From assembly GCF_011378905.1 (NCBI RefSeq), contig NZ_WTPY01000019.1, positions 1 through 64,000 on the forward strand: DNA of 64,000 nt, given 5' to 3'. Positions 15,841-23,794 of this stretch are shown piece by piece (position 1 is the first letter of the stretch; each line of letters starts with the position of its first letter). A program made the position numbers and the translations under genes. The DNA comes from Paraglaciecola sp. 20A4. Its GTDB lineage: Bacteria; Pseudomonadota; Gammaproteobacteria; Enterobacterales; Alteromonadaceae. Below the pieces are notes generated by a model, which saw nothing but the letters and a program-made list of their open reading frames with translations, did not search any database and was not told the origin of the DNA.

Positions 15841-18183
15841 ATGCTGCAACAAATTGCCACCACTAAATCAGAGATTGCCGCCTTTACGGTAGAAGTTAGT
15901 GATGAAACAATGGCTAAACTGCAAAATTCTGAAGAATTTGCTTCTATGCTTGCTAAAGAAAATGCCCTGCACAACTTGCCGAAAGGGGCTGAGGTAAAAG
16001 CGAATGATACGAGCAATGCCGCTCAAATAAAGGCTACTGTATCTAAAAGTGAAACTGAAACTGAAACTGAAAGTAAGAGTAAGAGCAAAAACGAACCAAG
16101 CACTGAAGATGTTATCCCTTCCGAAAAAAACGATAAAAGTAGTTCGGACTTAACAGTTGGCAAACACGATGTCATCACTGGCGAGGCATCAACCAGTCTA
16201 GAAAATAAAAATAATGTTGTCAGGCAAAAACTGGTCAATGAGCCACATGTTTTATTACCCCATAACGTGACAAAACCAACTGCTAATGAGGCAAGCGATA
16301 AGACAATTAGTGAGGTTGACGTTAAAGTGCCAGGTGAAGAGGCAAATGGTATTGGCCTTGTCGTTGATGACACAAAGCGTGATACATCTAATGTCTTATC
16401 AACGAATACTGTGACTCTACCTTTAAACGATGGTGGCGAAATAGGCAGTCGAGAAGACAACAATAATGGCACTCATTGGTTGTCTATTGTTGAAAAATTG
16501 GTAGCAAGTAGTCTTGGTGATGATGCAGAAATTAGCCAAGTGCCTGTTACTGGTGAAGAGCTACCGCCGGTGATAGAAATAGACGATACAAATCTTCTCG
16601 GCAAGATTGAAGGTAAGAAGCAGGCTGCACTTCATACTCTATTGAGTAAAATAAACAATATGGTTGCCGAAACTAAAGACGTTGAGCAAGGCAATAATAT
16701 CGTTAATACTCCTGTACTTGACGACAATAGCGAAATGTTGACCTTGCTGGAGAATAACCCTCAACTTTTTGAAGCACTAAAGCAGTTGCTATCAAGCCAA
16801 GAGAAAATGACTGCCAGCCCTAATATTGAAGAAATTGATAGAAATACCCAACTTCACACTTTGCTGAATAATGTTAATTTGGACATAGAGCCATCACCTG
16901 ATGTCAATCCAGAACTTGATGTCAGCCCAGAGCTTAATGACGAAGAATTGACACACTTGGCCGATGTTCTATTTACCTTTATAGATTCAGAAAAAATATC
17001 ATCGAGTACAGAGGCAACACCTGTCTCGAATTTATCTCCTTTTGATACAGCCGAGCAAATACCTTTAGAAAATAACCTCGCCTTGCAAGACACAAACGAG
17101 CCTAAGCAAAGTGATGATGTGAATATTGATACCGCTTCAACTAATAGTCATATTGTCCCTCCGGACAGCGATGTAATGGCGCTAAACGGCGAGCTCACCC
17201 AACAGGAATTAGCCTTATTGGAGAGCAACCCTGAATTGCAAACACTATTGCAGCTGCCCCCCGAGAAACTGGAGCAGGCGTTGTCGTTGTTAGCGAAACA
17301 ATTTCAGCAGATAAATGGAACCGGAACTGAGAAAGAAGTTTCAGTTCAAGAGCGTCAAGATGTTAAATCATCAACTGCGTCGGAACTGACTATGCTGCGT
17401 CCTACAGCTGATTCTGCAGGGCTACCTGAATTCGTCGCAGCGCTCAAAGCGGGCTTAGCAGAAGTTAAAGTGCAGTTGGAAAAGGGACGTGAGCCGGGAA
17501 TCGATTTAAAAGGTTTAGTGAGCGACGCCATTAAAGCGTCACCAGAGTTGGCAAGCAATATGCTTTCAGTCAAACCTGAACAGGTTGATTTGGCAACACG
17601 CTCAGTACTTCAGGTACTCGATGTCGCTCAGCTTATGAGCACAGCATTGGAGCAGTCAGCCCATCAGCAATCGGTGAGTACCACTTATCGAGAGCAAGGC
17701 ATTAATATGGTTGAGCACAGTAAGGCAAGCCAATTACAGCAGGGGCAATTAGATAAATCGCTTAATCTGACCAAACCCGAAGCCCATCAACAGTTGGCCG
17801 AAAAGGTGCGTTTTATGGTTAATACCAACCAGTTGGTTGCGGATATTCGCCTAGATCCTGCTGAGTTAGGCTCGATGCATGTGAAGGTGACCGTGACAGG
17901 GGAATCTGCCAATGTCAGTTTTATTGTTCAATCTGCTCATGCAAAAGAAGCGATAGACAATGCTGCGCCTAGATTAAAAGAAATGTTAGCTGAGAAAGGA
18001 ATAGAGTTAGGCCAATCATCAGTAGAACAAGAGTCTAATGAACAACAAGGTGAGCAACAAATGGCTGGTCAAAGAGATGGCACGGGTACTAACTCAGGAT
18101 TAACAGAAGCCGATGTACCCGAAGGTGTATTACAGCAACCTATTGTTAATGGCGCATTAGGTGGAATAGATTACTTCGTTTAA
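15841..18183 (+). CDS. fliK: Flagellar hook-length control protein FliK, long variant
   Basis: FliK measures the hook and switches export specificity through FlhB. At 780 residues it is about twice the enterobacterial length. The extra length is an acidic, Ser/Thr/Asn-rich, low-complexity N-terminal ruler region. This includes an ETETETES-SKSKSK run at about 62-75 encoded by six-base tandem repeats, and recurring LLExNPxL motifs. The conserved C-terminal hook-control domain is at about 660-735 (VADIRLDPAELGSMHVKV, then HAKEAI), followed by a Q-rich tail. GAGGAG precedes the ATG. It heads the fliK-flhB operon. Repeats in units of six do not change the frame, so only the length would vary. Confidence 0.92.
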   Translation: MLQQIATTKSEIAAFTVEVSDETMAKLQNSEEFASMLAKENALHNLPKGAEVKANDTSNAAQIKATVSKSETETETESKSKSKNEPSTEDVIPSEKNDKSSSDLTVGKHDVITGEASTSLENKNNVVRQKLVNEPHVLLPHNVTKPTANEASDKTISEVDVKVPGEEANGIGLVVDDTKRDTSNVLSTNTVTLPLNDGGEIGSREDNNNGTHWLSIVEKLVASSLGDDAEISQVPVTGEELPPVIEIDDTNLLGKIEGKKQAALHTLLSKINNMVAETKDVEQGNNIVNTPVLDDNSEMLTLLENNPQLFEALKQLLSSQEKMTASPNIEEIDRNTQLHTLLNNVNLDIEPSPDVNPELDVSPELNDEELTHLADVLFTFIDSEKISSSTEATPVSNLSPFDTAEQIPLENNLALQDTNEPKQSDDVNIDTASTNSHIVPPDSDVMALNGELTQQELALLESNPELQTLLQLPPEKLEQALSLLAKQFQQINGTGTEKEVSVQERQDVKSSTASELTMLRPTADSAGLPEFVAALKAGLAEVKVQLEKGREPGIDLKGLVSDAIKASPELASNMLSVKPEQVDLATRSVLQVLDVAQLMSTALEQSAHQQSVSTTYREQGINMVEHSKASQLQQGQLDKSLNLTKPEAHQQLAEKVRFMVNTNQLVADIRLDPAELGSMHVKVTVTGESANVSFIVQSAHAKEAIDNAAPRLKEMLAEKGIELGQSSVEQESNEQQGEQQMAGQRDGTGTNSGLTEADVPEGVLQQPIVNGALGGIDYFV

Positions 18184-18263
18184 CGCAATGCGTTATGGGT
18201 TATCCATTGCGATTTTCTGCGTAAGCACGATAATACTGGCAAATTATTATACAAGGCGTGGTC

Positions 18264-18791
18264 ATGGCTGAAGAAGAATTACAAATGGAAGAGGGCGGCA
18301 AGAAGAGTAAACTTATGATGATTATCATCATCGTAGTTGTATTACTTCTTGGTGGTGGTGCCGCTGCATATTTTTTACTCGGTGGTGAAGATGAAGCAGC
18401 CATGGTAGAAGGAACCGAACAGGAAATGGTTGAAGGTGACCAGGGCGAACCATCAGCTCAGCTTAAAGCGGGGGCCGCCTTGTATGTGTCAATCCCTAAT
18501 CCAATCACATTTAATGTTCCAGGCACCGGTAGGGACCGATTAGTTGAAATTAAAGTTCAATTGATGGTGCGTGGCAGTGGCGCAGAAGAAAAAGTTAAAA
18601 TGCACATTCCGTCGATTCAAGGAGCATTAAATCGGGCATTTAGTCAGGCGAATGCCGACGATTTAGTAACCGAGGCTGGTAAGGCCGCCATTCGCGTTAA
18701 CGCCCTAAAAGAAGTACAAAAAACTTTGAAAGATGTCGCGGGCAATGAACTGGTAGAACAAGTATTGTTTACCGGTTTTGTAATGCAATAA
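18264..18791 (+). CDS. fliL: Flagellar basal body protein FliL
   Basis: FliL is an inner-membrane protein near the stator that affects torque and stator recruitment. The ATG at 18264 is preferred over a GTG six bases earlier because AAGG (18253-18256) is then well spaced. The 175-residue product has a short cytoplasmic N-terminus, one membrane helix (about 18-42, LMMIIIIVVVLLL then GGGAAAYFLLGG), and a periplasmic stomatin-like domain. The C-terminus has the typical ELVEQVLFTGFVMQ ending. It sits between fliK and fliM, the usual order. Confidence 0.93.
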   Translation: MAEEELQMEEGGKKSKLMMIIIIVVVLLLGGGAAAYFLLGGEDEAAMVEGTEQEMVEGDQGEPSAQLKAGAALYVSIPNPITFNVPGTGRDRLVEIKVQLMVRGSGAEEKVKMHIPSIQGALNRAFSQANADDLVTEAGKAAIRVNALKEVQKTLKDVAGNELVEQVLFTGFVMQ

Positions 18792-18809
18792 GAATAAGCG
18801 AGAAAGAGT

Positions 18810-19868
18810 TTGAGCGATTTATTATCCCAAGACGAAATCGATGCGCTACTTCATGGAGTAGATGACGTTGATGAAGACGACGTTGAAGAGGCTATTGCAG
18901 ATGGCACCGCTCTTGAATATGACTTTTCGTCACAAGATCGAATTGTTAGGGGAAGAATGCCAACTTTGGAGATCGTTAATGAACGATTTGCCAGACACAT
19001 GCGGGTCAGTTTGTTCAACATGATGCGCCGTTCGGCTGAAGTGTCGATTAACGGTATTCAAATGATTAAGTTCGGTGAGTATATTCACACCCTGTTCGTG
19101 CCGACAAGTTTAAATATGGTGCGTTTTCGTCCTTTAAAAGGCACGGGACTGATCACCATGGAAGCTCGTTTAGTCTTTATACTTGTGGATAACTTCTTTG
19201 GTGGAGATGGGCGCTATCATGCCAAAATTGAAGGCCGAGAATTTACGCCTACCGAGCGCCGTATCATTCAAATGCTGCTCAAACTTATTTTCGAGGATTA
19301 CAAAGAGGCTTGGGCGCCAGTAATGGATGTATCCTTTGAATATTTGGATTCAGAAGTTAACCCTGCAATGGCCAATATTGTTAGTCCCACAGAAGTTGTC
19401 GTTATCAGTTCGTTCCATATTGAACTTGATGGTGGTGGTGGCGATTTCCATGTGTCATTGCCTTACTCGATGCTTGAGCCGATAAGGGAGTTGCTAGATG
19501 CTGGTGTGCAAAGTGATAAGGAAGATACCGACTTGCGCTGGAGCAAGGCCCTCCGCGATGAGATAATGGACGTAAAAGTCGAGCTATCCACCCATATGAT
19601 GGATTTAACCCTTAGCTTGAAAAAGATTATGGATCTTAAAGCGGGGGATATTATTCCTATTGATATGCCGGAACACATCACTGTGATGATTGAAGAATTA
19701 CCTACTTTTAGAGCCAAATTAGGTCGCTCGAGAGATAATTTAGCACTTAAAATTACCGGAAAAATACCGAGACCCACATCGGTTAAATCGGAATTACAAC
19801 TATTAACCAAAGGCGGTCGCAGAATAGATAGTGACGCCGAGTTACAAACCCTTGAAGATGATTTGTAA
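18810..19868 (+). CDS. fliM: Flagellar motor switch protein FliM
   Basis: Switch-ring protein that binds phospho-CheY and sets rotation direction. The start is TTG at 18810, giving MSDLLSQDEIDALL, the conserved CheY-binding N-terminal segment. The 352-residue protein continues with the middle domain (TLEIVNERFARHMR, then SLFNMMRRSAEVS) and the C-terminal SpoA domain that pairs with FliN. The weak start codon fits the even stoichiometry of a translationally coupled operon. It is 18 bp after fliL and 20 bp before fliN. Confidence 0.96.
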   Translation: MSDLLSQDEIDALLHGVDDVDEDDVEEAIADGTALEYDFSSQDRIVRGRMPTLEIVNERFARHMRVSLFNMMRRSAEVSINGIQMIKFGEYIHTLFVPTSLNMVRFRPLKGTGLITMEARLVFILVDNFFGGDGRYHAKIEGREFTPTERRIIQMLLKLIFEDYKEAWAPVMDVSFEYLDSEVNPAMANIVSPTEVVVISSFHIELDGGGGDFHVSLPYSMLEPIRELLDAGVQSDKEDTDLRWSKALRDEIMDVKVELSTHMMDLTLSLKKIMDLKAGDIIPIDMPEHITVMIEELPTFRAKLGRSRDNLALKITGKIPRPTSVKSELQLLTKGGRRIDSDAELQTLEDDL

Positions 19869-19888
19869 CCAATCAAGAGGCAATTATT

Positions 19889-20284
19889 ATGAGTGAAGAA
19901 GACGGCGTAGACGATTGGGCTGCAGCTATGGCTGAACAGGCCGACGTAGAAAGCAAAGATGGTAAAGCGACTGTTGCCGAATATGACGAGCTCGAAGAAG
20001 ACAAAGACATATCGCCGGCGGAAAAACGTAAGCTAGACACGATTTTAGATATACCTGTGACTATTTCTATGGAAGTCGGTCGTAGCCATATCAGTATTCG
20101 AAATTTACTGCAGTTAAACCAAGGATCAGTTGTTGAATTAGACCGTGTAGCCGGTGAACCACTAGATGTGTTAGTAAATGGCACGTTGATTGCTCATGGT
20201 GAAGTAGTAGTAGTCAACGATAAATTTGGTATACGATTAACTGATGTCATTAGTCAACTGGAAAGAATCAAAAAACTCAGATAG
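19889..20284 (+). CDS. fliN: Flagellar motor switch protein FliN
   Basis: Forms the base of the C ring and docks FliH-FliI. The 131-residue protein has an acidic N-terminal extension (about 1-50) and a C-terminal SpoA domain with ISMEVGRSHISIRNLLQL, then GSVVELDR, then [11 protein letters not shown]. These are characteristic of FliN. RBS AAGAGGC precedes the ATG. It overlaps the start assigned to fliO by about 41 nt. Confidence 0.96.
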   Translation: MSEEDGVDDWAAAMAEQADVESKDGKATVAEYDELEEDKDISPAEKRKLDTILDIPVTISMEVGRSHISIRNLLQLNQGSVVELDRVAGEPLDVLVNGTLIAHGEVVVVNDKFGIRLTDVISQLERIKKLR

Positions 20285-20744
20285 ACAAACCTCTTATAAA
20301 ACAAGGGTTTGGATATTACTGAGCCCTCTGTTTTTAGCCCCTAATTCAGCTCTTGCTGAGGCAAAAACTCTCTCTGATCCCACTTCAATAGTGTCAATTT
20401 TTCTATCCTTACTGCTGGTTATAGCGGTGATTTTTATGTTGGCGTTTATAATGCGACGGTTTAACGTCACTGGTGGAAGTACAGGTCAACTTAAAGTCAT
20501 TGCTTCTCTTGCTGCTGGCCCAAAAGAACGCGTCTTAGTCATTGATGTGGGAGGTGAGCAGCATCTTATTGGTGTGACAGCGCAAAACATCAACCATTTA
20601 GCTAAGCTAGATAACCCTATCGCGAATGATAAGCCCCCATCAGGTGAGAATTTTAAGGACAAGCTTAGTCTGTTTATGGCTGGAAAGTTACAGCCGACTG
20701 CCAATTCTGGCGCGAAAAAAAGTGCGGGAGAGCGCGATGAATAA
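20244..20744 (+). CDS. fliO: Flagellar export gate assembly protein FliO
   Basis: FliO helps assemble the FliP pore. The frame starts at ATG 20244, inside the end of fliN, and has no better-supported later start. An N-terminal hydrophobic stretch (about 21-37, [15 protein letters not shown]) looks like a signal sequence. It is followed by a true membrane helix at about 50-69 ([19 protein letters not shown]) and the family motif RRFN. A cytoplasmic domain follows (LGVT-like LIGVTAQNI). Length is 166 residues. It overlaps fliP by 8 nt. FliO is poorly conserved, so position adds much to the call. Confidence 0.88.
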   Translation: MSLVNWKESKNSDRQTSYKTRVWILLSPLFLAPNSALAEAKTLSDPTSIVSIFLSLLLVIAVIFMLAFIMRRFNVTGGSTGQLKVIASLAAGPKERVLVIDVGGEQHLIGVTAQNINHLAKLDNPIANDKPPSGENFKDKLSLFMAGKLQPTANSGAKKSAGERDE

Positions 20745-21492
20745 GGTGATTCTAATTTTACTTGCAGGAGTTTTAATCGCCATCCCTAGTTGGGTATTCG
20801 CGGAGCCGGGTATTCCTGCATTAACCATGACTGAAAATGCGGATGGTTCACAAGACTACACGATGACATTACAAGTCGTGGCCATTATGACAGCGCTAAG
20901 TTTGCTGCCTGCTTTTATCATGATGATGACATCATTTACGCGCATCATCATAGTGTTATCAATTTTACGCCAGGCGATTGGCCTACAGCAATCGCCATCT
21001 AATCAGATTCTGATTGGTGTTAGCTTATTTTTATCAATGTTTATTATGGCGCCGGTGTTTGACAAAATTAATGAAACAGCGTTGCAACCTTACCTAAATG
21101 AGCAAATTACATCTATTCAAGCATACGAATTAGCCAAGGAGCCTTTGCGCGGTTTTATGCTCGCGCAAACCCGGGTGAAAGACTTAGAAACCTTCGTAAA
21201 AATAGGGGGCTATGAAGACCAGTTTCAGGAGCCAGCAGATGTGCCCATGAATGTGTTGATCCCTGCGTTTGTGACCAGTGAGTTAAAAACAGCTTTTCAA
21301 ATTGGCTTTATGTTGTTTATTCCTTTTTTAATTTTAGATCTCGTGGTTGCCTCTATCTTGATGGCGATGGGGATGATGATGTTGTCGCCCATGATAGTGT
21401 CGCTACCGTTTAAATTAATGCTATTTGTACTGGTAGATGGTTGGAACTTAGTTTTCGGTACACTGGCTAATAGCTTTGGAATGGGGACTTAA
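20737..21492 (+). CDS. fliP: Flagellar export gate protein FliP
   Basis: Core of the FliPQR export pore in the MS ring. The start at ATG 20737 is preferred over the longer frame from 20626 because it follows GGGAG and gives a normal signal peptide ([22 protein letters not shown]). That yields 251 residues. The mature protein has the conserved [20 protein letters not shown]-like segment and a C-terminal helical hairpin rich in Met ([20 protein letters not shown]). It overlaps fliO by 8 nt and precedes fliQ by 2 nt, so translation is coupled. Confidence 0.95.
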   Translation: MNKVILILLAGVLIAIPSWVFAEPGIPALTMTENADGSQDYTMTLQVVAIMTALSLLPAFIMMMTSFTRIIIVLSILRQAIGLQQSPSNQILIGVSLFLSMFIMAPVFDKINETALQPYLNEQITSIQAYELAKEPLRGFMLAQTRVKDLETFVKIGGYEDQFQEPADVPMNVLIPAFVTSELKTAFQIGFMLFIPFLILDLVVASILMAMGMMMLSPMIVSLPFKLMLFVLVDGWNLVFGTLANSFGMGT

Positions 21493-21494
21493 TC

Positions 21495-21764
21495 ATGGCA
21501 CCCGAGGTCTTTGTCGATATCCTAAAAGAAGCGCTCAATATGGTAATATTGTTGGTTTCAGCCATCATTTTGCCCAGTTTATTTGTTGGCTTGATTGTGG
21601 CAGTGTTTCAGGCTGCGACCTCAATCAATGAACAAACGATGAGTTTCTTACCGCGCCTAATTGTGACCCTTTTATCGCTCAGTTGGGGTGGCCATTGGCT
21701 CGTTCAAAAATTAATGGATTTTACCTTCACTATGGTTGAACGGATCCCGGAAGTGGTTGGTTAA
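21495..21764 (+). CDS. fliQ: Flagellar export gate protein FliQ
   Basis: Small two-helix membrane component of the FliPQR pore. The 89-residue product has two hydrophobic segments (about 16-38 and 52-75) and the family pattern VAVFQAATSINEQTMSFLPR. It is 2 bp after fliP and 1 bp before fliR, so the three pore genes are tightly packed. Confidence 0.95.
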   Translation: MAPEVFVDILKEALNMVILLVSAIILPSLFVGLIVAVFQAATSINEQTMSFLPRLIVTLLSLSWGGHWLVQKLMDFTFTMVERIPEVVG

Positions 21765-21765
21765 G

Positions 21766-22545
21766 ATGGAGTTTTCAGCGGACATTATTACTCAGTTTAT
21801 GGGTGACATGTTACTGCCTTTTATGCGTATATCGGGCATGCTGGCGACAATGATCGGCCTCAGTGCTAAGACAGTGCCCACTACCGTGCGCGCATTACTA
21901 ACCTTATTTATTACCCTTATTATTATACCCGTTATTCCGCCCGTGCCTGTGGCAGAGGTTTTTTCAGTGAGTACATTTGTATTAGTTATTCAGCAACTGA
22001 TCATCGGTATTTCATTAGGCTTTATTTCCTCTATGGTGCTTGATACGTTTGTACTCGCTGGACAAGTTGTGGCGTTACAGACAGGTCTTGGTTTCGCATC
22101 CATTGTCGATCCGGTAAACGGTATTAGCGTTCCAGCAGTCGGGCAGTTTTATTTAATATTAGCCACTTTGCTTTTTTGGGCTCTTGATGGTCACTTAGCT
22201 ATGATCCGCATGGTAGTCATGAGTTTCAGCGCATTTCCAGTAGGAGAGGCTTGGCTGCAACCTGAACAGTTTAGAGAAATTGCCCACTGGGCTGGCTGGA
22301 TGTTTATTTCAGCACTAACCTTGTCGTTAGCCCCGATTGTATCGCTATTGATTGTTAATTTAGCCTTTGGCGTTATGACTAAAGCCGCACCGCAGTTAAA
22401 TATATTTAGTCTAGGCTTCACCATCGCCCAGATCACAGGTTTGGTGATTATCTGGATAACTATGGATAATTTTACTTATCACTTTGAAATGCAGTGGGAC
22501 CGAGCACAACAAATGATGTGTCAGTTGGTCAATGTATGTCCATAA
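21766..22545 (+). CDS. fliR: Flagellar export gate protein FliR
   Basis: Third pore subunit, contacting FlhB. ATG 21766 is chosen over the in-frame ATG at 21736 inside fliQ, since it starts right after the fliQ stop and gives the family-like N-terminus (FMGDMLLPFMRISGMLA). The 259-residue product is very hydrophobic with about six membrane segments and carries QTGLGFASIVDP, typical of FliR. It is followed by flhB after 15 bp with GGAGGAGG, a strong ribosome site. Confidence 0.94.
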   Translation: MEFSADIITQFMGDMLLPFMRISGMLATMIGLSAKTVPTTVRALLTLFITLIIIPVIPPVPVAEVFSVSTFVLVIQQLIIGISLGFISSMVLDTFVLAGQVVALQTGLGFASIVDPVNGISVPAVGQFYLILATLLFWALDGHLAMIRMVVMSFSAFPVGEAWLQPEQFREIAHWAGWMFISALTLSLAPIVSLLIVNLAFGVMTKAAPQLNIFSLGFTIAQITGLVIIWITMDNFTYHFEMQWDRAQQMMCQLVNVCP

Positions 22546-22560
22546 TGGAGGAGGGGCGTC

Positions 22561-23685
22561 ATGTCTGATGCTAACGAAAAAACAGAAGACCCCACAGCCA
22601 AAAAAACAACTGACTCCCGAAAAAAAGGCCAGGTTGCTCGCTCAAAAGAGCTTTCTACTGCTTTAGTTTTAGTATTCAGTGCCGCCGCTTTTATTATGAT
22701 GGGCGGGCAAATTGCCAAAGCGGTATATATTGTTTCCCAGCGTATGTTCACTTTGTCTAGGGACGAAACATATGATTTTACTCATATGTTTCAAGCATGG
22801 GGTTATGCCATTGAGGCTGTTAGTGGGCCTGTTATGTTGTATATGGTGATTATTACCGCGGCAGGTATTTACGGTAATATTGCATTGGGTGGGTATAATT
22901 TTACCTGGCAAGGTGCTGCGCCAAAGGCAAGTAAGCTCAATCCTATTGCTGGTATCAAGCGTATGTTTGGTATGAATGGTTTAGTCGAGCTGCTAAAAGC
23001 GATCGCTAAAGTGTTTGTGATCATGGGGATGGCCTACGTCGCAATGCTCGTTTTTAAAGACGAAGCTCTTCATCTTGACTTGGAGTTATACCCACAGAAT
23101 TTGTTTCACGCTATGGATCTCATCTCATGGGCATTTCTTATGTTGTGTTGTGCGCTAATTCCTATCGCGGCGATTGATGTGCCTTACCAAAGCTATAAGC
23201 ACAACAAAGAAATGAAAATGTCTAAACAGGAAATAAAAGACGAAAATAAAAATGCCGAGGGTGATCCACAAGTTAAAAATCGTATTCGCAGACTACAATT
23301 TCAGGCTGCAGCAAATCGTATGATGCAAGAAGTGCCGACTGCAGATGTGGTTGTCACTAACCCGACGCATTATTCGATCGCGTTGAAATACGATCAGCAG
23401 GGCAATCGAGCGCCTGTCCTTGTTGCCAAAGGAGTCGATGAAATGGCAATGCATATTCGAAAAATTGCTGGTGCTCACGACGTGCCGATTGTTGCTTCAC
23501 CTATGTTAGCTCGTGCAATTTATTACTCCACGGAAGTTGAATCTGAGATCCCAGCAAAGCTATTTATGGCTGTAGCTCAAATATTAGCTTATGTCTTTCA
23601 ATTAAAAGCCTATAAAAATGGCAAAGGCAAACGTCCTAAATCGATACCAAAAGACCTGCCTATCCCTTATGAATTAAGGCGTTAA
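22561..23685 (+). CDS. flhB: Flagellar export switch protein FlhB
   Basis: Controls the change from hook to filament export. The N-terminal part carries the EKTEDPTAKK start and four membrane helices (about 33-55, 88-110, 145-165 and 185-205). The cytoplasmic domain contains the autocleavage motif NPTH at 267-270 (VVTNPTHYSIAL), which is essential for switching and intact here. The length of 374 is normal. It ends the fliK operon, and a 109 bp gap with a sigma-54 site separates it from flhA. Confidence 0.96.
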   Translation: MSDANEKTEDPTAKKTTDSRKKGQVARSKELSTALVLVFSAAAFIMMGGQIAKAVYIVSQRMFTLSRDETYDFTHMFQAWGYAIEAVSGPVMLYMVIITAAGIYGNIALGGYNFTWQGAAPKASKLNPIAGIKRMFGMNGLVELLKAIAKVFVIMGMAYVAMLVFKDEALHLDLELYPQNLFHAMDLISWAFLMLCCALIPIAAIDVPYQSYKHNKEMKMSKQEIKDENKNAEGDPQVKNRIRRLQFQAAANRMMQEVPTADVVVTNPTHYSIALKYDQQGNRAPVLVAKGVDEMAMHIRKIAGAHDVPIVASPMLARAIYYSTEVESEIPAKLFMAVAQILAYVFQLKAYKNGKGKRPKSIPKDLPIPYELRR

Positions 23686-23735
23686 TGCAGTTGTTAAACA
23701 TTTTGACAGCTCATATTTGTGGTGAATTGAGTTAG

Positions 23736-23752
23736 TTGGCGCGGTAGTTGCT
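23736..23752 (+). promoter_or_regulatory. Sigma-54 promoter of the flhA operon
   Basis: TTGGCGCGGTAGTTGCT matches the sigma-54 consensus at 16 of 17 positions. It ends 42 bp before the flhA ATG, giving a leader of only about 30 nt. It would drive flhA-flhF-flhG-fliA and probably the chemotaxis genes downstream. Confidence 0.88.
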
Positions 23753-23794
23753 TTATCAAGTTATACGTCCGCTAGGTGTCAAAAAATTCGCATT

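Noticed and set aside
16023-16472. Minus-strand ORF of 149 residues
   Set aside because: Inside the low-complexity fliK region; its Leu/Ser runs are the reverse reading of acidic repeats.
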